Source of the DNA: JAZDCZ01 sp046757925
GTDB lineage: Bacteria; Gemmatimonadota; Gemmatimonadetes; Gemmatimonadales; GWC2-71-9
NCBI GenBank assembly: GCA_046757925.1
Contig: JBHHZE010000007.1
Coordinates: 26,348 to 90,347, forward strand
Direction: 5' to 3'
Length of the DNA: 64,000 nucleotides
Shown: positions 1 through 9,800 of the stretch, piece by piece
How positions within the stretch are numbered: the first letter of the stretch is position 1
Layout: every line of letters begins with the position of its first letter
Position numbers and translations under genes: made by a program
The notes under the pieces: model-generated
Told to the model about the DNA's origin: nothing
The model's database searches: none
Seen by the model: only the letters and a program-made list of their open reading frames with translations

Positions 1-624
1 GTAGGAGGTCCCTTTGGACTTAGCAAGATCGGTTTCTTTCAGATCAGACAGGTGGAACTCGTGGGGGTGCGGTACCTGTCGCCTCAGCGGCTACTCGAAC
101 GATCGGGACTGGCCGCCGATCAGAATCTGTTCAGCTCGCTCGAGGTCGTGGATCGGAATCTAGCAGCAATGCCGGGCGTGGTAGATGTGAGGCTGAAGCG
201 GCGGTTGCCGGGCACATTGCGTATACTGGTAGAGGAGCGCGTGCCGGTGGCGTTCGCACCAACTGAATCGGGACTACAGCCCCTCGATGCCAGCGCTCGG
301 CCCCTCCCGTACGATCCGGTCAACGCGGATCTAGATCTGCCCATTGTACCGGACGCCGATTCTTTCGTCATAGGAGTTCTTGCCACCATCCGAACGGCGG
401 ACTTTTCTCTGTATAGCGATATCGATGCAGCCCTGAGGGGGCGTGACCGGGATGTGATCCTCGAGCTGGGATCGCAGGAACTCATGCTGAGAGGGTATCC
501 CACGAGCAGCGAGATAACAGCGATAGACGTGGTCCGGCGCGAGCTGTCGGAAACCGGCCGCGAGTTCCACCAAATCGACGTCCGGTTCTCGGGGCGGGTC
601 ATTGTGCGTCGGGGTGGAGAGTGA
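1..624 (+). CDS. ftsQ: Cell division protein FtsQ, 5' end outside window
   Basis: The frame is open from base 1, so this is the C-terminal part of a gene that starts upstream; a GTG at 52 lies inside the conserved domain and is not a credible start. The first visible residues (FFQIRQVELVG) begin a POTRA domain, followed by the FtsQ pattern of NLFSS, MPGVVDVRLKRRLPGTL and the EERVPVAF element at about residues 60-80. The cytoplasmic tail and single membrane helix are missing with the upstream DNA. FtsQ is a bitopic divisome scaffold in the periplasm that links early ring proteins to FtsB/FtsL. The stop overlaps the ftsA GTG by 4 nt. Identification rests on the POTRA pattern plus the ftsA-ftsZ context. 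Confidence 0.9.
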   Translation, partial: VGGPFGLSKIGFFQIRQVELVGVRYLSPQRLLERSGLAADQNLFSSLEVVDRNLAAMPGVVDVRLKRRLPGTLRILVEERVPVAFAPTESGLQPLDASARPLPYDPVNADLDLPIVPDADSFVIGVLATIRTADFSLYSDIDAALRGRDRDVILELGSQELMLRGYPTSSEITAIDVVRRELSETGREFHQIDVRFSGRVIVRRGGE

Positions 625-1853
625 AGCGCGAACGTCTGGTGGCAGGTCTCGATCTGGGGAGTTCCAAGACATGCGCGGTGATTGCAGAGGCTCAGGGTAG
701 CGCCCGGAACCCCGGGGCCAAGGTGCTGGGTGTGGGGATCAGCCGAACCGCCGGCGTGAAACGCGGCGTGGTCACCGACATTGAAGAAGCCACGAGATCT
801 GCCAGTCAGGCGATGAAGGATGCGGAGAGGATGGCCGGCGTGACAGTCCCCACAGTGTATTGTGGCATAGCCGGAGAGCACGTGAAAACCCGCATTTCAC
901 CTGGATTGGCGTCGGTGGCGAGCGAGGAAATCTCCCGCGCCGATGTCGATAGGGTTGACGAAGTCGCCAGAAGAGTGAGTCTTGGTGACAACTACGAGTT
1001 GCTGCACCACATCCCCCAGGAGTATAAAGTGGACAATCAGGGGGGGATCAGCGACCCGGTCGGGATGGCCGGACTGCGGCTCGAAGTTGAGATGTGCCTC
1101 GTGGCGGTGCAGAACAAGGCCGCTCAGAACGTCCGCAAACTGGTTCAGCGAGCGGGCTACCGGGTGACCAAACTGGTGCTGGAGCCCTTGGCGGCATCTC
1201 TGGCGGCGGTTACGCAAGATGAAAGGGAGCTGGGGTGTGCCCTTGTGGAGCTCGGCGGGGGTTCAACCACCGTTTCGATCCTCCACGACGGCAAGCTCAA
1301 GCATCTGGCGTCACTTCCGTTTGCCGGGTCCCATGTGACCAGCGATATGGTCCAGGGCCTCGGTGTGACCCAGAGCGATGCAGAGCGGATCAAGGAGCGT
1401 TGGGGAGTCGCGTACAGCCCGCTGGTAGACCCCGCCGAGATGGTGGATCTACCGGGAACGCCCGGTCAGGGCCCGCGCCAGGTGAAGCGAGAGTTGTTAG
1501 CGCACATTATTCACCAGCGGTTGGATGAAATCCTTGGCTTGGTGTTGGATCAAATCGAGCAGGCCGGATTCAGAGGCAGGCTCCCGGCTGGAGCGATATT
1601 GACGGGTGGTGGTGCACAACTGACCGGTGTGATAGAGCTTGCGAGAGAGGTCTTTGCTATGCCGGTACGGAAGGGCATTCCGGAACAGGGCGTAACTGGT
1701 CTCGTCGACAGTGTTCAGGCGCCGCGATATGCGGTACCCGTTGGGCTCGCTCTTTACGGGTCGAGGGAAATTGTCAGGGGGCGGGCTGACGGAGGACCCG
1801 GAGTAGATAGATTGTTCAAACCTGTGAAGCGCTGGTTGCAGGACTTCTTCTAA
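621..1853 (+). CDS. ftsA: Cell division protein FtsA
   Basis: Actin-like ATPase that tethers FtsZ filaments to the inner membrane and recruits later divisome proteins. The 410-residue length is typical. Residues 9-16 (GLDLGSSK) form the phosphate-1 loop of the actin fold; a second nucleotide-binding stretch, ALVELGGGSTTVSI, lies near residue 210, and ILTGGGAQL near 326. The last 15 residues (DRLFKPVKRWLQDFF) have the amphipathic pattern of the FtsA membrane-targeting helix. The GTG start at 621 overlaps the ftsQ stop as GTGA, which suggests translational coupling. ftsZ follows after 23 nt. Confidence 0.97.
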   Translation: MKRERLVAGLDLGSSKTCAVIAEAQGSARNPGAKVLGVGISRTAGVKRGVVTDIEEATRSASQAMKDAERMAGVTVPTVYCGIAGEHVKTRISPGLASVASEEISRADVDRVDEVARRVSLGDNYELLHHIPQEYKVDNQGGISDPVGMAGLRLEVEMCLVAVQNKAAQNVRKLVQRAGYRVTKLVLEPLAASLAAVTQDERELGCALVELGGGSTTVSILHDGKLKHLASLPFAGSHVTSDMVQGLGVTQSDAERIKERWGVAYSPLVDPAEMVDLPGTPGQGPRQVKRELLAHIIHQRLDEILGLVLDQIEQAGFRGRLPAGAILTGGGAQLTGVIELAREVFAMPVRKGIPEQGVTGLVDSVQAPRYAVPVGLALYGSREIVRGRADGGPGVDRLFKPVKRWLQDFF

Positions 1854-1876
1854 AAATTACGGGCTAAGAGGATCCC

Positions 1877-3025
1877 ATGGTCTTCGAACTTGAGGAAACT
1901 GTTGCGCAAAACGCTCGGATGAAAGTCGTCGGGATCGGCGGAGGTGGCGGGAATGCTGTAAACCGCATGGTCGACGAGCACCTGATGGGCGTTGAATTCA
2001 TTTCAGTAAACACTGATTCCCAAGCGCTGCTGAATAACAAAGCCGACCTCAAGGTCCAAATCGGCAAGAAGCTCACACGCGGGCTGGGGGCGGGCGCGCG
2101 GCCCGAGATTGGACGTCAGGCCATTGAGGAGAATCGAGACGACGTGCTGGCGGTGCTGGAAGGAGCTGATCTGGTTTTCGTAACCTGCGGTATGGGAGGC
2201 GGTACCGGCACAGGGGCATCTCCGATCATCGCCCAACTCGCCCGTGACGTTGGCGCGCTCACCGTGGGTATCATCACGAAGCCGTTTCTGTTCGAGGGCC
2301 GCAAGCGGATGCGGCAGGCAGAAATAGGGATTTCCGAAATGAACCGCCACGTGGATACCATGATCGTGGTACCGAACGAGCGTTTGCTTGCCGTGGTGGG
2401 CAAGGATGTCCCATTCCAAGACGCTCTCAAGAAGGCAGATGAGGTTTTACTCCACGCCACCCAGGGCATATCTACGTTGATCAGTGTGACCGGCATGGTG
2501 AACGTCGACTTCGCGGACGTCAGAACGGTGATGCAGAACGGCGGATCGGCGCTCATGGGTACCGGTGTGTCGCGAGGTGAGGATCGGGCGCTTGCGGCCG
2601 CTCAGCAAGCGATCTCGAGCCCGCTGCTCGACGACATCTCCATCAACGGTTCGACCGGAGTCCTCCTCAACATAACAGGGGGCAAGGACCTGTCGTTGGG
2701 CGAAGTGAATCAGGTCAGTGGTATCATTCACGAGGCCGCCGGAGACCACGCGGAGATCATTTTCGGGGCCGTGCACGATGCCGCGATGGAGGGCGAGATC
2801 CGAGTGACCGTCATTGCAACCGGGTTCGACAGGGCCATGAGCCAGGCCGACGGTCCGTTCGGACGCGGCGCGGCGCCGGGCGTGCTTCCTTTCCCGCAAC
2901 GCCAATCGCGCTCGACGGCGGTGCCCAGGAGTTCAGCCGTACCCAAGGTGGTGACGCGTCCAGAGGAGAATCCCGAGGTCTCTGAAATGGAGATCCCGAC
3001 CTTCATACGGAGACAGATGGACTGA
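1877..3025 (+). CDS. ftsZ: Cell division GTPase FtsZ
   Basis: Tubulin-like GTPase that polymerises into the cytokinetic ring at midcell. The glycine-rich N-terminal nucleotide loop (GIGGGGGNAVN) is at residues 19-29 and the tubulin signature GGGTGTG at 107-113. The T7-loop region with NVDFADVRTVM is present near residue 210. A short variable linker of roughly 40 residues precedes the conserved C-terminal peptide IPTFIRR (373-379), which binds FtsA. Length (382 aa) is normal. The ATG at 1877 follows AAGAGGATCCC, a plausible ribosome site. Its TGA overlaps the next ATG by one base. Confidence 0.98.
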   Translation: MVFELEETVAQNARMKVVGIGGGGGNAVNRMVDEHLMGVEFISVNTDSQALLNNKADLKVQIGKKLTRGLGAGARPEIGRQAIEENRDDVLAVLEGADLVFVTCGMGGGTGTGASPIIAQLARDVGALTVGIITKPFLFEGRKRMRQAEIGISEMNRHVDTMIVVPNERLLAVVGKDVPFQDALKKADEVLLHATQGISTLISVTGMVNVDFADVRTVMQNGGSALMGTGVSRGEDRALAAAQQAISSPLLDDISINGSTGVLLNITGGKDLSLGEVNQVSGIIHEAAGDHAEIIFGAVHDAAMEGEIRVTVIATGFDRAMSQADGPFGRGAAPGVLPFPQRQSRSTAVPRSSAVPKVVTRPEENPEVSEMEIPTFIRRQMD

Positions 3026-4272
3026 TGCTCGCCAAGGCGATCAAGGCGCTGGCCGGCGGCGGCGTTCTGCTCGTCTTGGTGGTGTGGACGGCCCGTGTAG
3101 CTGCCTCCTCGCGCATACCCATCGCTGCGCCGATCGTCGTGACCAAGGCCTATGTGGAACAGGCCGACACCGTTCGGGCCAACGAAACTCTCTCCCATGT
3201 TTTTGCTCGTCACAACATAGCAGGGAACGACCTCGCAGCCGTCATGCGCGCGGCCGACGGTCTGAATCCCCGCCGGATTCTCCCGAACCAAGTTTTTCGT
3301 TTCCGCTACGTCGTGGGTGACGCCACACCTGACCGAATAGTGGCCAGGTTGGGAGATGAGCGCATACTTACGATTTCACGGGACTCGGGCCAAGTCTGGC
3401 GGGGTGAGTCAACTGAGATCACGTGGTCGGTCCATTTGGAGCGTGCAGAAGGGAACATCAGCTCATCGCTCTACGAAACACTGGATTCGTCGATTCCCGA
3501 TTCGATACTCCCGAGAGCAGAACGCACTCGACTCGCGTGGGACTTGGCCGATGGTGTCTACGGATGGGTCATCGATTTCTACCGCGACATTTATCCCGGC
3601 GATCATTTCATCCTGTTGTTCGAGAGGCTGACGTCACCGATGGGTGACGTGCGGTTCGGTAGGGTAGTTGCGGCGAAGATAAACACACGGGGGGTTGAAA
3701 ACGCCGCCTACGTCATGACCGACCCCAATGGCAACAATGTCTACTACGATGCCGCGGGACTCTCCCTCCGGCGTTCGTTCAAGCTCCGTCCCATATCGTT
3801 TGCACGATTGACTTCGCGCTTCTCGCACCGCCGCTTCCATCCCATCTTGAAGCGCTACAGACCACACCTGGGTATCGACTATGCGGCCGCTTTGGGTTCT
3901 CCCATAGAGGCGACTGGTGATGGAACCGTAATTCGGGCAGGCCGGTGGGGCACATACGGTATTATGGTCGCCATCCGGCACCCGAAGGGCATTGAAACCA
4001 GGTACGCACACATGCGGGCCGTGGCGAGAGGTATCAAACGGGGTGTGAGAGTGAAACAAGGGCAAGTGATCGGGTACGTGGGTATGACAGGCATGGCCAA
4101 TGCCCCTCACGTGCACTACGAGTTTCTCAAGAATGGGCAGCATCGGGATCCACGAGCTGGCCCGCAGGGTGACCCAAAGCCGGTCCCCGAGCAGCTGCGG
4201 GTGCAATTCGAGTCTCTAAAACTCGCCTATGACCGGTTGCTGAGTTCGACGAAACGAACATCGGTCGACTGA
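3025..4272 (+). CDS. M23-family peptidase with N-terminal membrane anchor
   Basis: A hydrophobic segment at residues 9-27 is likely a signal anchor. Residues about 45-95 (ANETLSHVFARHNIAGNDL, LNPRRILPNQVF) resemble the LysM/OapA-like region found before M23 domains. The C-terminal lysostaphin-type domain has H281 and D285 (HLGID) and H364 in HVHYE, matching the HxxxD and HxH zinc motifs, plus YAHM. It is therefore probably an active peptidoglycan endopeptidase or an envelope hydrolase of the MepM type. Position directly after ftsZ (TGATG overlap) fits a role in septal wall processing, but this is inferred. Confidence 0.9.
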   Translation: MLAKAIKALAGGGVLLVLVVWTARVAASSRIPIAAPIVVTKAYVEQADTVRANETLSHVFARHNIAGNDLAAVMRAADGLNPRRILPNQVFRFRYVVGDATPDRIVARLGDERILTISRDSGQVWRGESTEITWSVHLERAEGNISSSLYETLDSSIPDSILPRAERTRLAWDLADGVYGWVIDFYRDIYPGDHFILLFERLTSPMGDVRFGRVVAAKINTRGVENAAYVMTDPNGNNVYYDAAGLSLRRSFKLRPISFARLTSRFSHRRFHPILKRYRPHLGIDYAAALGSPIEATGDGTVIRAGRWGTYGIMVAIRHPKGIETRYAHMRAVARGIKRGVRVKQGQVIGYVGMTGMANAPHVHYEFLKNGQHRDPRAGPQGDPKPVPEQLRVQFESLKLAYDRLLSSTKRTSVD

Positions 4273-4290
4273 TCCTCTCGGTAACAACCA

Positions 4291-4998
4291 ATGCAGATCT
4301 ATCCCGCCATCGATATCAAAGGCGGACGCGTCGTCCGTTTGCTCGAGGGTGACACCGTACGAGAGACCGAGTACTCTGACAGCCCGGTCACTCAAGCGCA
4401 GGCATTCCTGCGCGATGGCGCATCGTGGCTCCATGTCGTCGATATGGACCGTGCTTTCGATACCGGTGACAACTCGGCACTAGTGAAAGAGATCGCGACC
4501 CTAGAGGGCGTTCGGGTACAGGTGGGTGGCGACATCGCTAACTTGGAGTGGGCGAGAGAGGCGGTGAAACTGGGGGCCCAGAGGATCGTTCTGGGAACAT
4601 CTGCCGTCGTTGCTCCACAACTGCTCGAAAGGCTGGTGGACGAGGTGGGTCCCGAGAGATGTGCCTTAGCGATCGATACCAGGGATGGACGACCGGCGCT
4701 GAGAAGAGGCGGCAGTGTGCATGAGTCGGTAGCCGAACTGGTGAACCGCGCAATAGCCCGAGGGGTAACGACCATTGTTTACCGGGATCTTGCCAGGGAC
4801 GGCATGGTAAGCGGTGCCGACGTGGTCGGCGCTCGTCGTGTGGCTGAAATGGGGGTCGACGTGATCGTCGCGGGAGGAGTATCGGGAATTGATGATCTCC
4901 GAACTGCCGCGGCTGCGGGAATCGCCGGCGCCATCGTGGGACGGGCGCTCTACGAGTCGCGCCTTACACTGCGGGAGGCCATAGCGTGCTCACGGTAG
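4291..4998 (+). CDS. hisA: HisA-type phosphoribosylformimino isomerase
   Basis: A 235-residue TIM barrel. The N-terminal PAIDIKGGRVVRL carries the catalytic Asp8, and AIDTRDGRPALRRGG near residue 130 matches the second conserved Asp region. Phosphate-binding glycines appear in QVGGDI, IVAGGVSG and AIVGRALYE. HisA isomerises ProFAR to PRFAR in histidine synthesis; in lineages lacking trpF the bifunctional PriA does both reactions. The gene stands alone, with no hisF or hisH next to it. The downstream gene starts inside its last codons. HisA versus PriA cannot be settled from sequence reading. Confidence 0.88.
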   Translation: MQIYPAIDIKGGRVVRLLEGDTVRETEYSDSPVTQAQAFLRDGASWLHVVDMDRAFDTGDNSALVKEIATLEGVRVQVGGDIANLEWAREAVKLGAQRIVLGTSAVVAPQLLERLVDEVGPERCALAIDTRDGRPALRRGGSVHESVAELVNRAIARGVTTIVYRDLARDGMVSGADVVGARRVAEMGVDVIVAGGVSGIDDLRTAAAAGIAGAIVGRALYESRLTLREAIACSR

Positions 4999-6824
4999 CA
5001 TTGGGGGTTCTGGCGGTGGCGGGGATGGCGGGTTTCATATACGTGGTCAGGGAGGGTTTGGGGTTGGAGGGGTTCGGCCTTACGGTTCTCAGGACCCTGG
5101 GCCTGGGTGCACTCCTGTTGTTGCTCGTGAATCCCGGAGACACTGTCAGAGTGTCAGGCGGCCCTCCGGTCGTGTTGCTCGATGAATCGCTCAGCATGGG
5201 GGTTGAGGGAGGGCGGTGGTCCAGCGCCGTCGATACGGCTCGCGCGATCGCGGGCACGAACGGCAAGATCATCAGGTTTGGTAGCGGCCTGACTCCGTTC
5301 GATACACTGCCGCCTTCGGCCGGAACCTCGCGTCTGGCGGATGCGGTGCGCGCGGCCAGAGCAGCCGGCGGACCGATCTACCTGGTGACCGACGGCGAAA
5401 TCGAGGACGCGGGCTCCATTGCGCGAATGCTCCTACAGGGGATCACCACCGTCCTACTCCCCCGCGACACTCTACCCGACGCGGCGCTGCTCGCCGTTCG
5501 GCTGCCTGATCACGTGCACCTCGAGGACTCCATCGAGATTACGCTTACCATCGGAACGTGGAACAGCCCTGACAGCAGTAGGGCACAGCTGGAGGTCGCC
5601 GTGGGTGACCGCACGGTACGCACGGTCCAGTTACGTCTGCCACCGTCACCTGGGACGGCGACGAGGAGGTTCGCGCTGCGAGCCAAGACGCTGCCCCTGG
5701 GAACCACAGTTCTTCACTTGCGCCTCAAGATGCCCGGCGATTCCGTGAGCGCAGACGATGAGAGAGATAGGATGATCACCGTGTCGCGGCAACGACCGGT
5801 GGTCGTGTTGGTAGATCCGGCAGATTGGGAGGGGCGCTTCTTGGTCAAAGAGCTGTCTGGCATTCTGGAGAGGAGCGTCGACTCCTATGCACGCGTGACG
5901 TCGGATCGCTGGGTCGATACCCGTACCCTACAACCGACTTCGCTGCAGGACGTACGTGCCGCCGCCGAGAGGGCGGGCCTTCTGGTAACGCGAGGTAGCC
6001 GAGGCACCATCCGGCGCTTACGGAGAACTGCGCGGCCGCTGTGGCAGTGGCCCGCAGTCAACGATACGCTTACCCGACTATTCCCTGGAGACTGGTACAT
6101 TACGGCCGCAATTCCTCCCTCTCCACTCGGCAGGCGACTGACGGGCATCGCAGCGGATTCGCTTCCGCCTCTGACAGGAATGATCCCGCTGGTGCCCGCC
6201 GGTGACGATTGGGTCGGTCTCACAGCGCAGAGAGGGCGGCGGGGGCCCTTGCGCCCGGTGATCATCGGCCGTGATTCCGCCGGGGCGCGCCGGCTCATTA
6301 CAGCAGGGACTGGACTCTGGCGTTGGAGTTTCCGAGGCGGAGCCGCACGGGAAGCCTACAGGGCCGTGCTCGCGGCGGGAGTGGAGTGGCTTCTTGGATC
6401 CGAAGCCGTGAGGACTCCCAGCAAGCTCGCGGTGAGTTCCGTCGTGGCACGTGGTGAGCCCGTTGTCTTCCGTTGGAACGGGGACTCGGTTCCTGACTCA
6501 CTCGTCGTTACCATCACGCGGCAAGGTGAGTCTCAATCGATCACCAGCCTTCTCCGGCCCGCCGAGGACGGCACCGCGGCTCAGATGCTCGAACCCGGCA
6601 TTTACGACTGGTCGGTCTCGACGCTGCATGTCTCGGGCAAGACCGCGGTCGAGCGCTACTCCGACGAGTTCCACCCCCGACCCATCACTATCGGCCACGA
6701 TTCGACTGCCGCAGGTGCAATATTGGTAGAGCGGTTTGCCCGCGAGAACTGGTGGCTGTTCGCGATCGTCGTCGCAGCACTGGCAGGGGAGTGGGCATGG
6801 CGTCATAGGCGGGGGTTGCCGTGA
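4986..6824 (+). CDS. VWA-like membrane protein, function unknown
   Basis: 612 residues. Two hydrophobic segments near the N terminus (about 1-20 and 32-49) and one at the C terminus (about 585-604, ending in basic residues) suggest a large domain anchored at both ends, probably periplasmic. D66-E-S68-L-S70 resembles the DxSxS metal-site motif of von Willebrand A domains, and VTDGE near residue 135 fits the same fold. The central region is beta-rich and a VVVLVDPADWEGRF stretch near 270 resembles glutamine-amidotransferase-like domains of BatA-type proteins. It shares 13 nt with hisA and 4 nt with ftsY. A role is not evident. Confidence 0.75.
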   Translation: MLTVALGVLAVAGMAGFIYVVREGLGLEGFGLTVLRTLGLGALLLLLVNPGDTVRVSGGPPVVLLDESLSMGVEGGRWSSAVDTARAIAGTNGKIIRFGSGLTPFDTLPPSAGTSRLADAVRAARAAGGPIYLVTDGEIEDAGSIARMLLQGITTVLLPRDTLPDAALLAVRLPDHVHLEDSIEITLTIGTWNSPDSSRAQLEVAVGDRTVRTVQLRLPPSPGTATRRFALRAKTLPLGTTVLHLRLKMPGDSVSADDERDRMITVSRQRPVVVLVDPADWEGRFLVKELSGILERSVDSYARVTSDRWVDTRTLQPTSLQDVRAAAERAGLLVTRGSRGTIRRLRRTARPLWQWPAVNDTLTRLFPGDWYITAAIPPSPLGRRLTGIAADSLPPLTGMIPLVPAGDDWVGLTAQRGRRGPLRPVIIGRDSAGARRLITAGTGLWRWSFRGGAAREAYRAVLAAGVEWLLGSEAVRTPSKLAVSSVVARGEPVVFRWNGDSVPDSLVVTITRQGESQSITSLLRPAEDGTAAQMLEPGIYDWSVSTLHVSGKTAVERYSDEFHPRPITIGHDSTAAGAILVERFARENWWLFAIVVAALAGEWAWRHRRGLP

Positions 6825-7717
6825 GGGGCGGGCTCTGGAACAAGATCAAGCGTGTCGCACTCACGGATGTAGGCGTGCTGGTCACGGGAATCGACCAAGG
6901 CTCGTTGGACGACGTGGAGCGCATCTTAGCCGAGGCGGATTTCGGATCGATCGCCTTCGATCTGGCGGAACAATTGTCTGAGAGGCTCAGGCGTGGTGAA
7001 CTCAAGTCCCCGGCATCGGTGAGGAGTTGGCTGGAGGACACGATAGTCGATTACGTGACACCCGAGGTTGTGCCCGGCGAACTCAACTTGGGGGACGGTT
7101 GCGGCCCGGCCGTTATGCTGGTGCTCGGCGTCAATGGAGTGGGGAAGACCACTCAGATCGCAAAGCTGGCGCATCGGTTGGTCAGCGAAGGGCGGAGTGT
7201 CCTCGTGGCGGCGGCCGACACCTTCCGGGCCGGGGCGCAGGAGCAGTTGAAGGTTTGGGCCTCTCGGTTGAACGTCCCTTGCATCTGTGGAAGTCCGGGT
7301 GCCGACCCCGCATCGGTTGCCTACGATGCCGTGGAGGCGGCAAAGGCTCGCGGAACGGATGTCGTGTTGATAGATACAGGCGGGCGTCTGCATACCCACC
7401 ACGATCTGGTGGAAGAACTCAAGAAGATCGAACGAGTGGTTGGGCGTAGGCGAGACGGTGCGCCCCACGAGAGTCTGTTGGTACTGGATGGCACGGTGGG
7501 CCAGAATGCCCTACAGCAGGGACGTACGTTCACGGCGGCGGTCAAGGTGACAGGCCTGGTTGTCACCAAGCTCGATGGTACGGCCAAGGGAGGCGCTGTG
7601 GTCCTCCTGCAGAAAGACCTCGGCATTCCCATCCGGTTCATCGGTGTGGGCGAGACTCTCGACGACTTGGAGGTTTTTGAGCCGCGTAGTTTCGCTGAAC
7701 AGCTCTTGGCTGATTAA
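6821..7717 (+). CDS. ftsY: Signal recognition particle receptor FtsY
   Basis: SRP GTPase that docks ribosome-nascent-chain complexes at the membrane. The N domain is followed by G-domain motifs: Walker A GVNGVGKTT at about 103-111, DTFRAGAQEQL at about 132-142, DTGGRL near 182, TKLDGTAKGG near 248, and the closing GVGE. At 298 aa it lacks the long acidic A domain of Escherichia coli FtsY, which is common. The GTG start at 6821 overlaps the upstream stop by 4 nt, and recG begins on the final base of its stop codon. Confidence 0.97.
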   Translation: MRGGLWNKIKRVALTDVGVLVTGIDQGSLDDVERILAEADFGSIAFDLAEQLSERLRRGELKSPASVRSWLEDTIVDYVTPEVVPGELNLGDGCGPAVMLVLGVNGVGKTTQIAKLAHRLVSEGRSVLVAAADTFRAGAQEQLKVWASRLNVPCICGSPGADPASVAYDAVEAAKARGTDVVLIDTGGRLHTHHDLVEELKKIERVVGRRRDGAPHESLLVLDGTVGQNALQQGRTFTAAVKVTGLVVTKLDGTAKGGAVVLLQKDLGIPIRFIGVGETLDDLEVFEPRSFAEQLLAD

Positions 7718-9792
7718 TGGGTTTGCGGTTAGAAACCCCGGTGCAATTCCTCAAGGGAGTGGGCCCCCGCCGTGCCGAGGCGTTCGCCCGAATCGGCATA
7801 GCGACGGTCGAAGATCTGCTGTACCACGCCCCGCATCGCTACCTGGACGCCACCTCGGTAACTCCGATCGCGAAGGCCGTTGTGGGGGAAGAGGTCACGC
7901 TCGTGGGCACCGTCGTATCGAAGGGAGTAGTTCCCACGCGTAGCAGATTGCGGATATTCCGAGCCGTCATGAGAGATTCGTCCGGCATCATCGAGTGCGC
8001 GTGGCCGGGTCAGGCGTTTCTCGATCGGGTCATTCAACCCGGACAGCTGCTCCTGGTGACCGGACCGATAAAGTACTATCACGGCAGACAGATAGTCCCA
8101 CGTGAGCAGATCGTACTCGCCGGGGCCGATGATGCGGCGGCCAACGAAGAGCTGGGAAAGGGTCTCGTGTTACCCGTCTATCCCGCCACTGAGGGGTTGA
8201 GTCATCGACTCGTCAGACGGCTGATCTCGTCGCATCTGGAGGAGATGGTGGCCTGCGTCGTGGACGTGCTTCCGGCGGGTCTAGGTAAAGCCGCCGGTGT
8301 AGCGTCGTTGAGTGAGGCTCTCATGTCCGTTCACCGACCATGTTCGATTGCGGTGGCCGAACAGGGGCGCAGGCGTCTCGCGTTCGACGAACTGTTCGAT
8401 CTCCAACTGGTCATCGCGCGCGCAAGGTACTTGGCGAAAAGTGCCCGAACCGGTATCCGCTTCGAGATAAAGCGGGAACTCACCAGTGCTCTCAAAGATT
8501 CATTGCCGTACGAGCTGACTGCCGGGCAAAAAAGAGCCGTCCGGGAGATCGCCGCAGACATGACCGCGAAGGAGCGAATGCATCGGCTGCTAATGGGTGA
8601 CGTCGGCACCGGCAAGACAGTCGTAGCCCTTTTTGGAATGCTGTTGGCTGTCGAGAACGACTATCAAGCGGTGTTCATGGCGCCCACCGAACTACTTGCC
8701 GAACAACACACCGCGACAATGACCGAGTTGCTTGCACCACTCGGCATCGTGCCGGAACTGCTGATTGGTAGGTTGTCCGCTTCGGAGAAAGAGGAGATCC
8801 GGCGGAGGTTGGCAACGGGCGCCAGCAGGATAGTGGTTGGAACACATGCCCTGATTCAAGCACGTACCGATTTCGACAGATTGGGACTCGTAGTGATAGA
8901 CGAACAGCACAGATTCGGCGTGGAACAGCGGGCTACCCTGATAGAGAAGGGTGAAGCCCCCGATGTGCTGCTGCTTTCCGCGACGCCCATACCACGGACT
9001 CTAGCCCTGACATTGTATGGCGATCTCGACATCTCCACGCTCAAACAAAGACCCTTGGGTAGCGCTCGTGTGAAGACGCGTGTTCGCTCGGGCAACTCCA
9101 GGTCCGACATATATGACTTTATCAAGGACCGCTGCTCCCAAGGTGAGCAGGCGTACGTCGTTTATCCGGTCATCGAGGAATCCGAGCGCGTGGATCTCAA
9201 GGCTGCTACCACCATGGCAGAGGAGTTACGGGGTCGGCTCTCTCCGCTATCGGTGGGCCTGGTGCACGGAAAGCTGAAAGCCGAAGAGCGGTACGCCGTC
9301 ATGCGTGCGTTTAGAGATGGTAGCGTGAACGTGCTGGTGGCGACTACAGTGATTGAAGTAGGTATCGACGTACCGAACGCCACCATTATGGTGGTCGAGC
9401 ATCCCGAGCGCTTCGGTCTTGCACAACTGCATCAGCTCCGCGGCAGGGTCGGACGGGGGAGGGAAGAGGGTCACTGCATCCTCCTGTCGGATGACTTCAC
9501 CGCGGCGTCCCGCATCAAGACATTCGCCCGTACCACCGACGGATTTCGCATTGCCGAGTTGGACCTCAAGGAGCGGGGTATAGGTGAACTTGCCGGCGCC
9601 CGTCAGTCTGGCGGCATCAATCTGAAATTTGCCGATCTGTCCAACGACACTGACTTGATCGAACTGGCGCGCTCCGCGGCCAAGGCAATTATCGCGAGCG
9701 ACCCCGATCTGTCGCGCAAGGAAAACTTGCCTCTCAGGCAGAGATTGGAACGGCGTTACGAGCGAGGGTTGGAGCTGTTTCGCGTCGGTTAG
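7717..9792 (+). CDS. recG: ATP-dependent DNA helicase RecG
   Basis: Branch-migration helicase that rescues stalled forks and processes recombination junctions. The N-terminal wedge/OB domain (about 50-160) precedes an SF2 helicase core: Walker A GDVGTGKT at about 294-301, the DEQHRFG box near 394 (RecG uses DEQH), LLSATPIPRTLAL, and C-terminal helicase motifs VIEVGIDVPNA and QLRGRVGRG. The 691-aa length is normal. It ends 8 nt before the convergent phhB gene, leaving no room for a separate intrinsic terminator. Confidence 0.98.
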   Translation: MGLRLETPVQFLKGVGPRRAEAFARIGIATVEDLLYHAPHRYLDATSVTPIAKAVVGEEVTLVGTVVSKGVVPTRSRLRIFRAVMRDSSGIIECAWPGQAFLDRVIQPGQLLLVTGPIKYYHGRQIVPREQIVLAGADDAAANEELGKGLVLPVYPATEGLSHRLVRRLISSHLEEMVACVVDVLPAGLGKAAGVASLSEALMSVHRPCSIAVAEQGRRRLAFDELFDLQLVIARARYLAKSARTGIRFEIKRELTSALKDSLPYELTAGQKRAVREIAADMTAKERMHRLLMGDVGTGKTVVALFGMLLAVENDYQAVFMAPTELLAEQHTATMTELLAPLGIVPELLIGRLSASEKEEIRRRLATGASRIVVGTHALIQARTDFDRLGLVVIDEQHRFGVEQRATLIEKGEAPDVLLLSATPIPRTLALTLYGDLDISTLKQRPLGSARVKTRVRSGNSRSDIYDFIKDRCSQGEQAYVVYPVIEESERVDLKAATTMAEELRGRLSPLSVGLVHGKLKAEERYAVMRAFRDGSVNVLVATTVIEVGIDVPNATIMVVEHPERFGLAQLHQLRGRVGRGREEGHCILLSDDFTAASRIKTFARTTDGFRIAELDLKERGIGELAGARQSGGINLKFADLSNDTDLIELARSAAKAIIASDPDLSRKENLPLRQRLERRYERGLELFRVG

Positions 9793-9800
9793 CCGACAGC

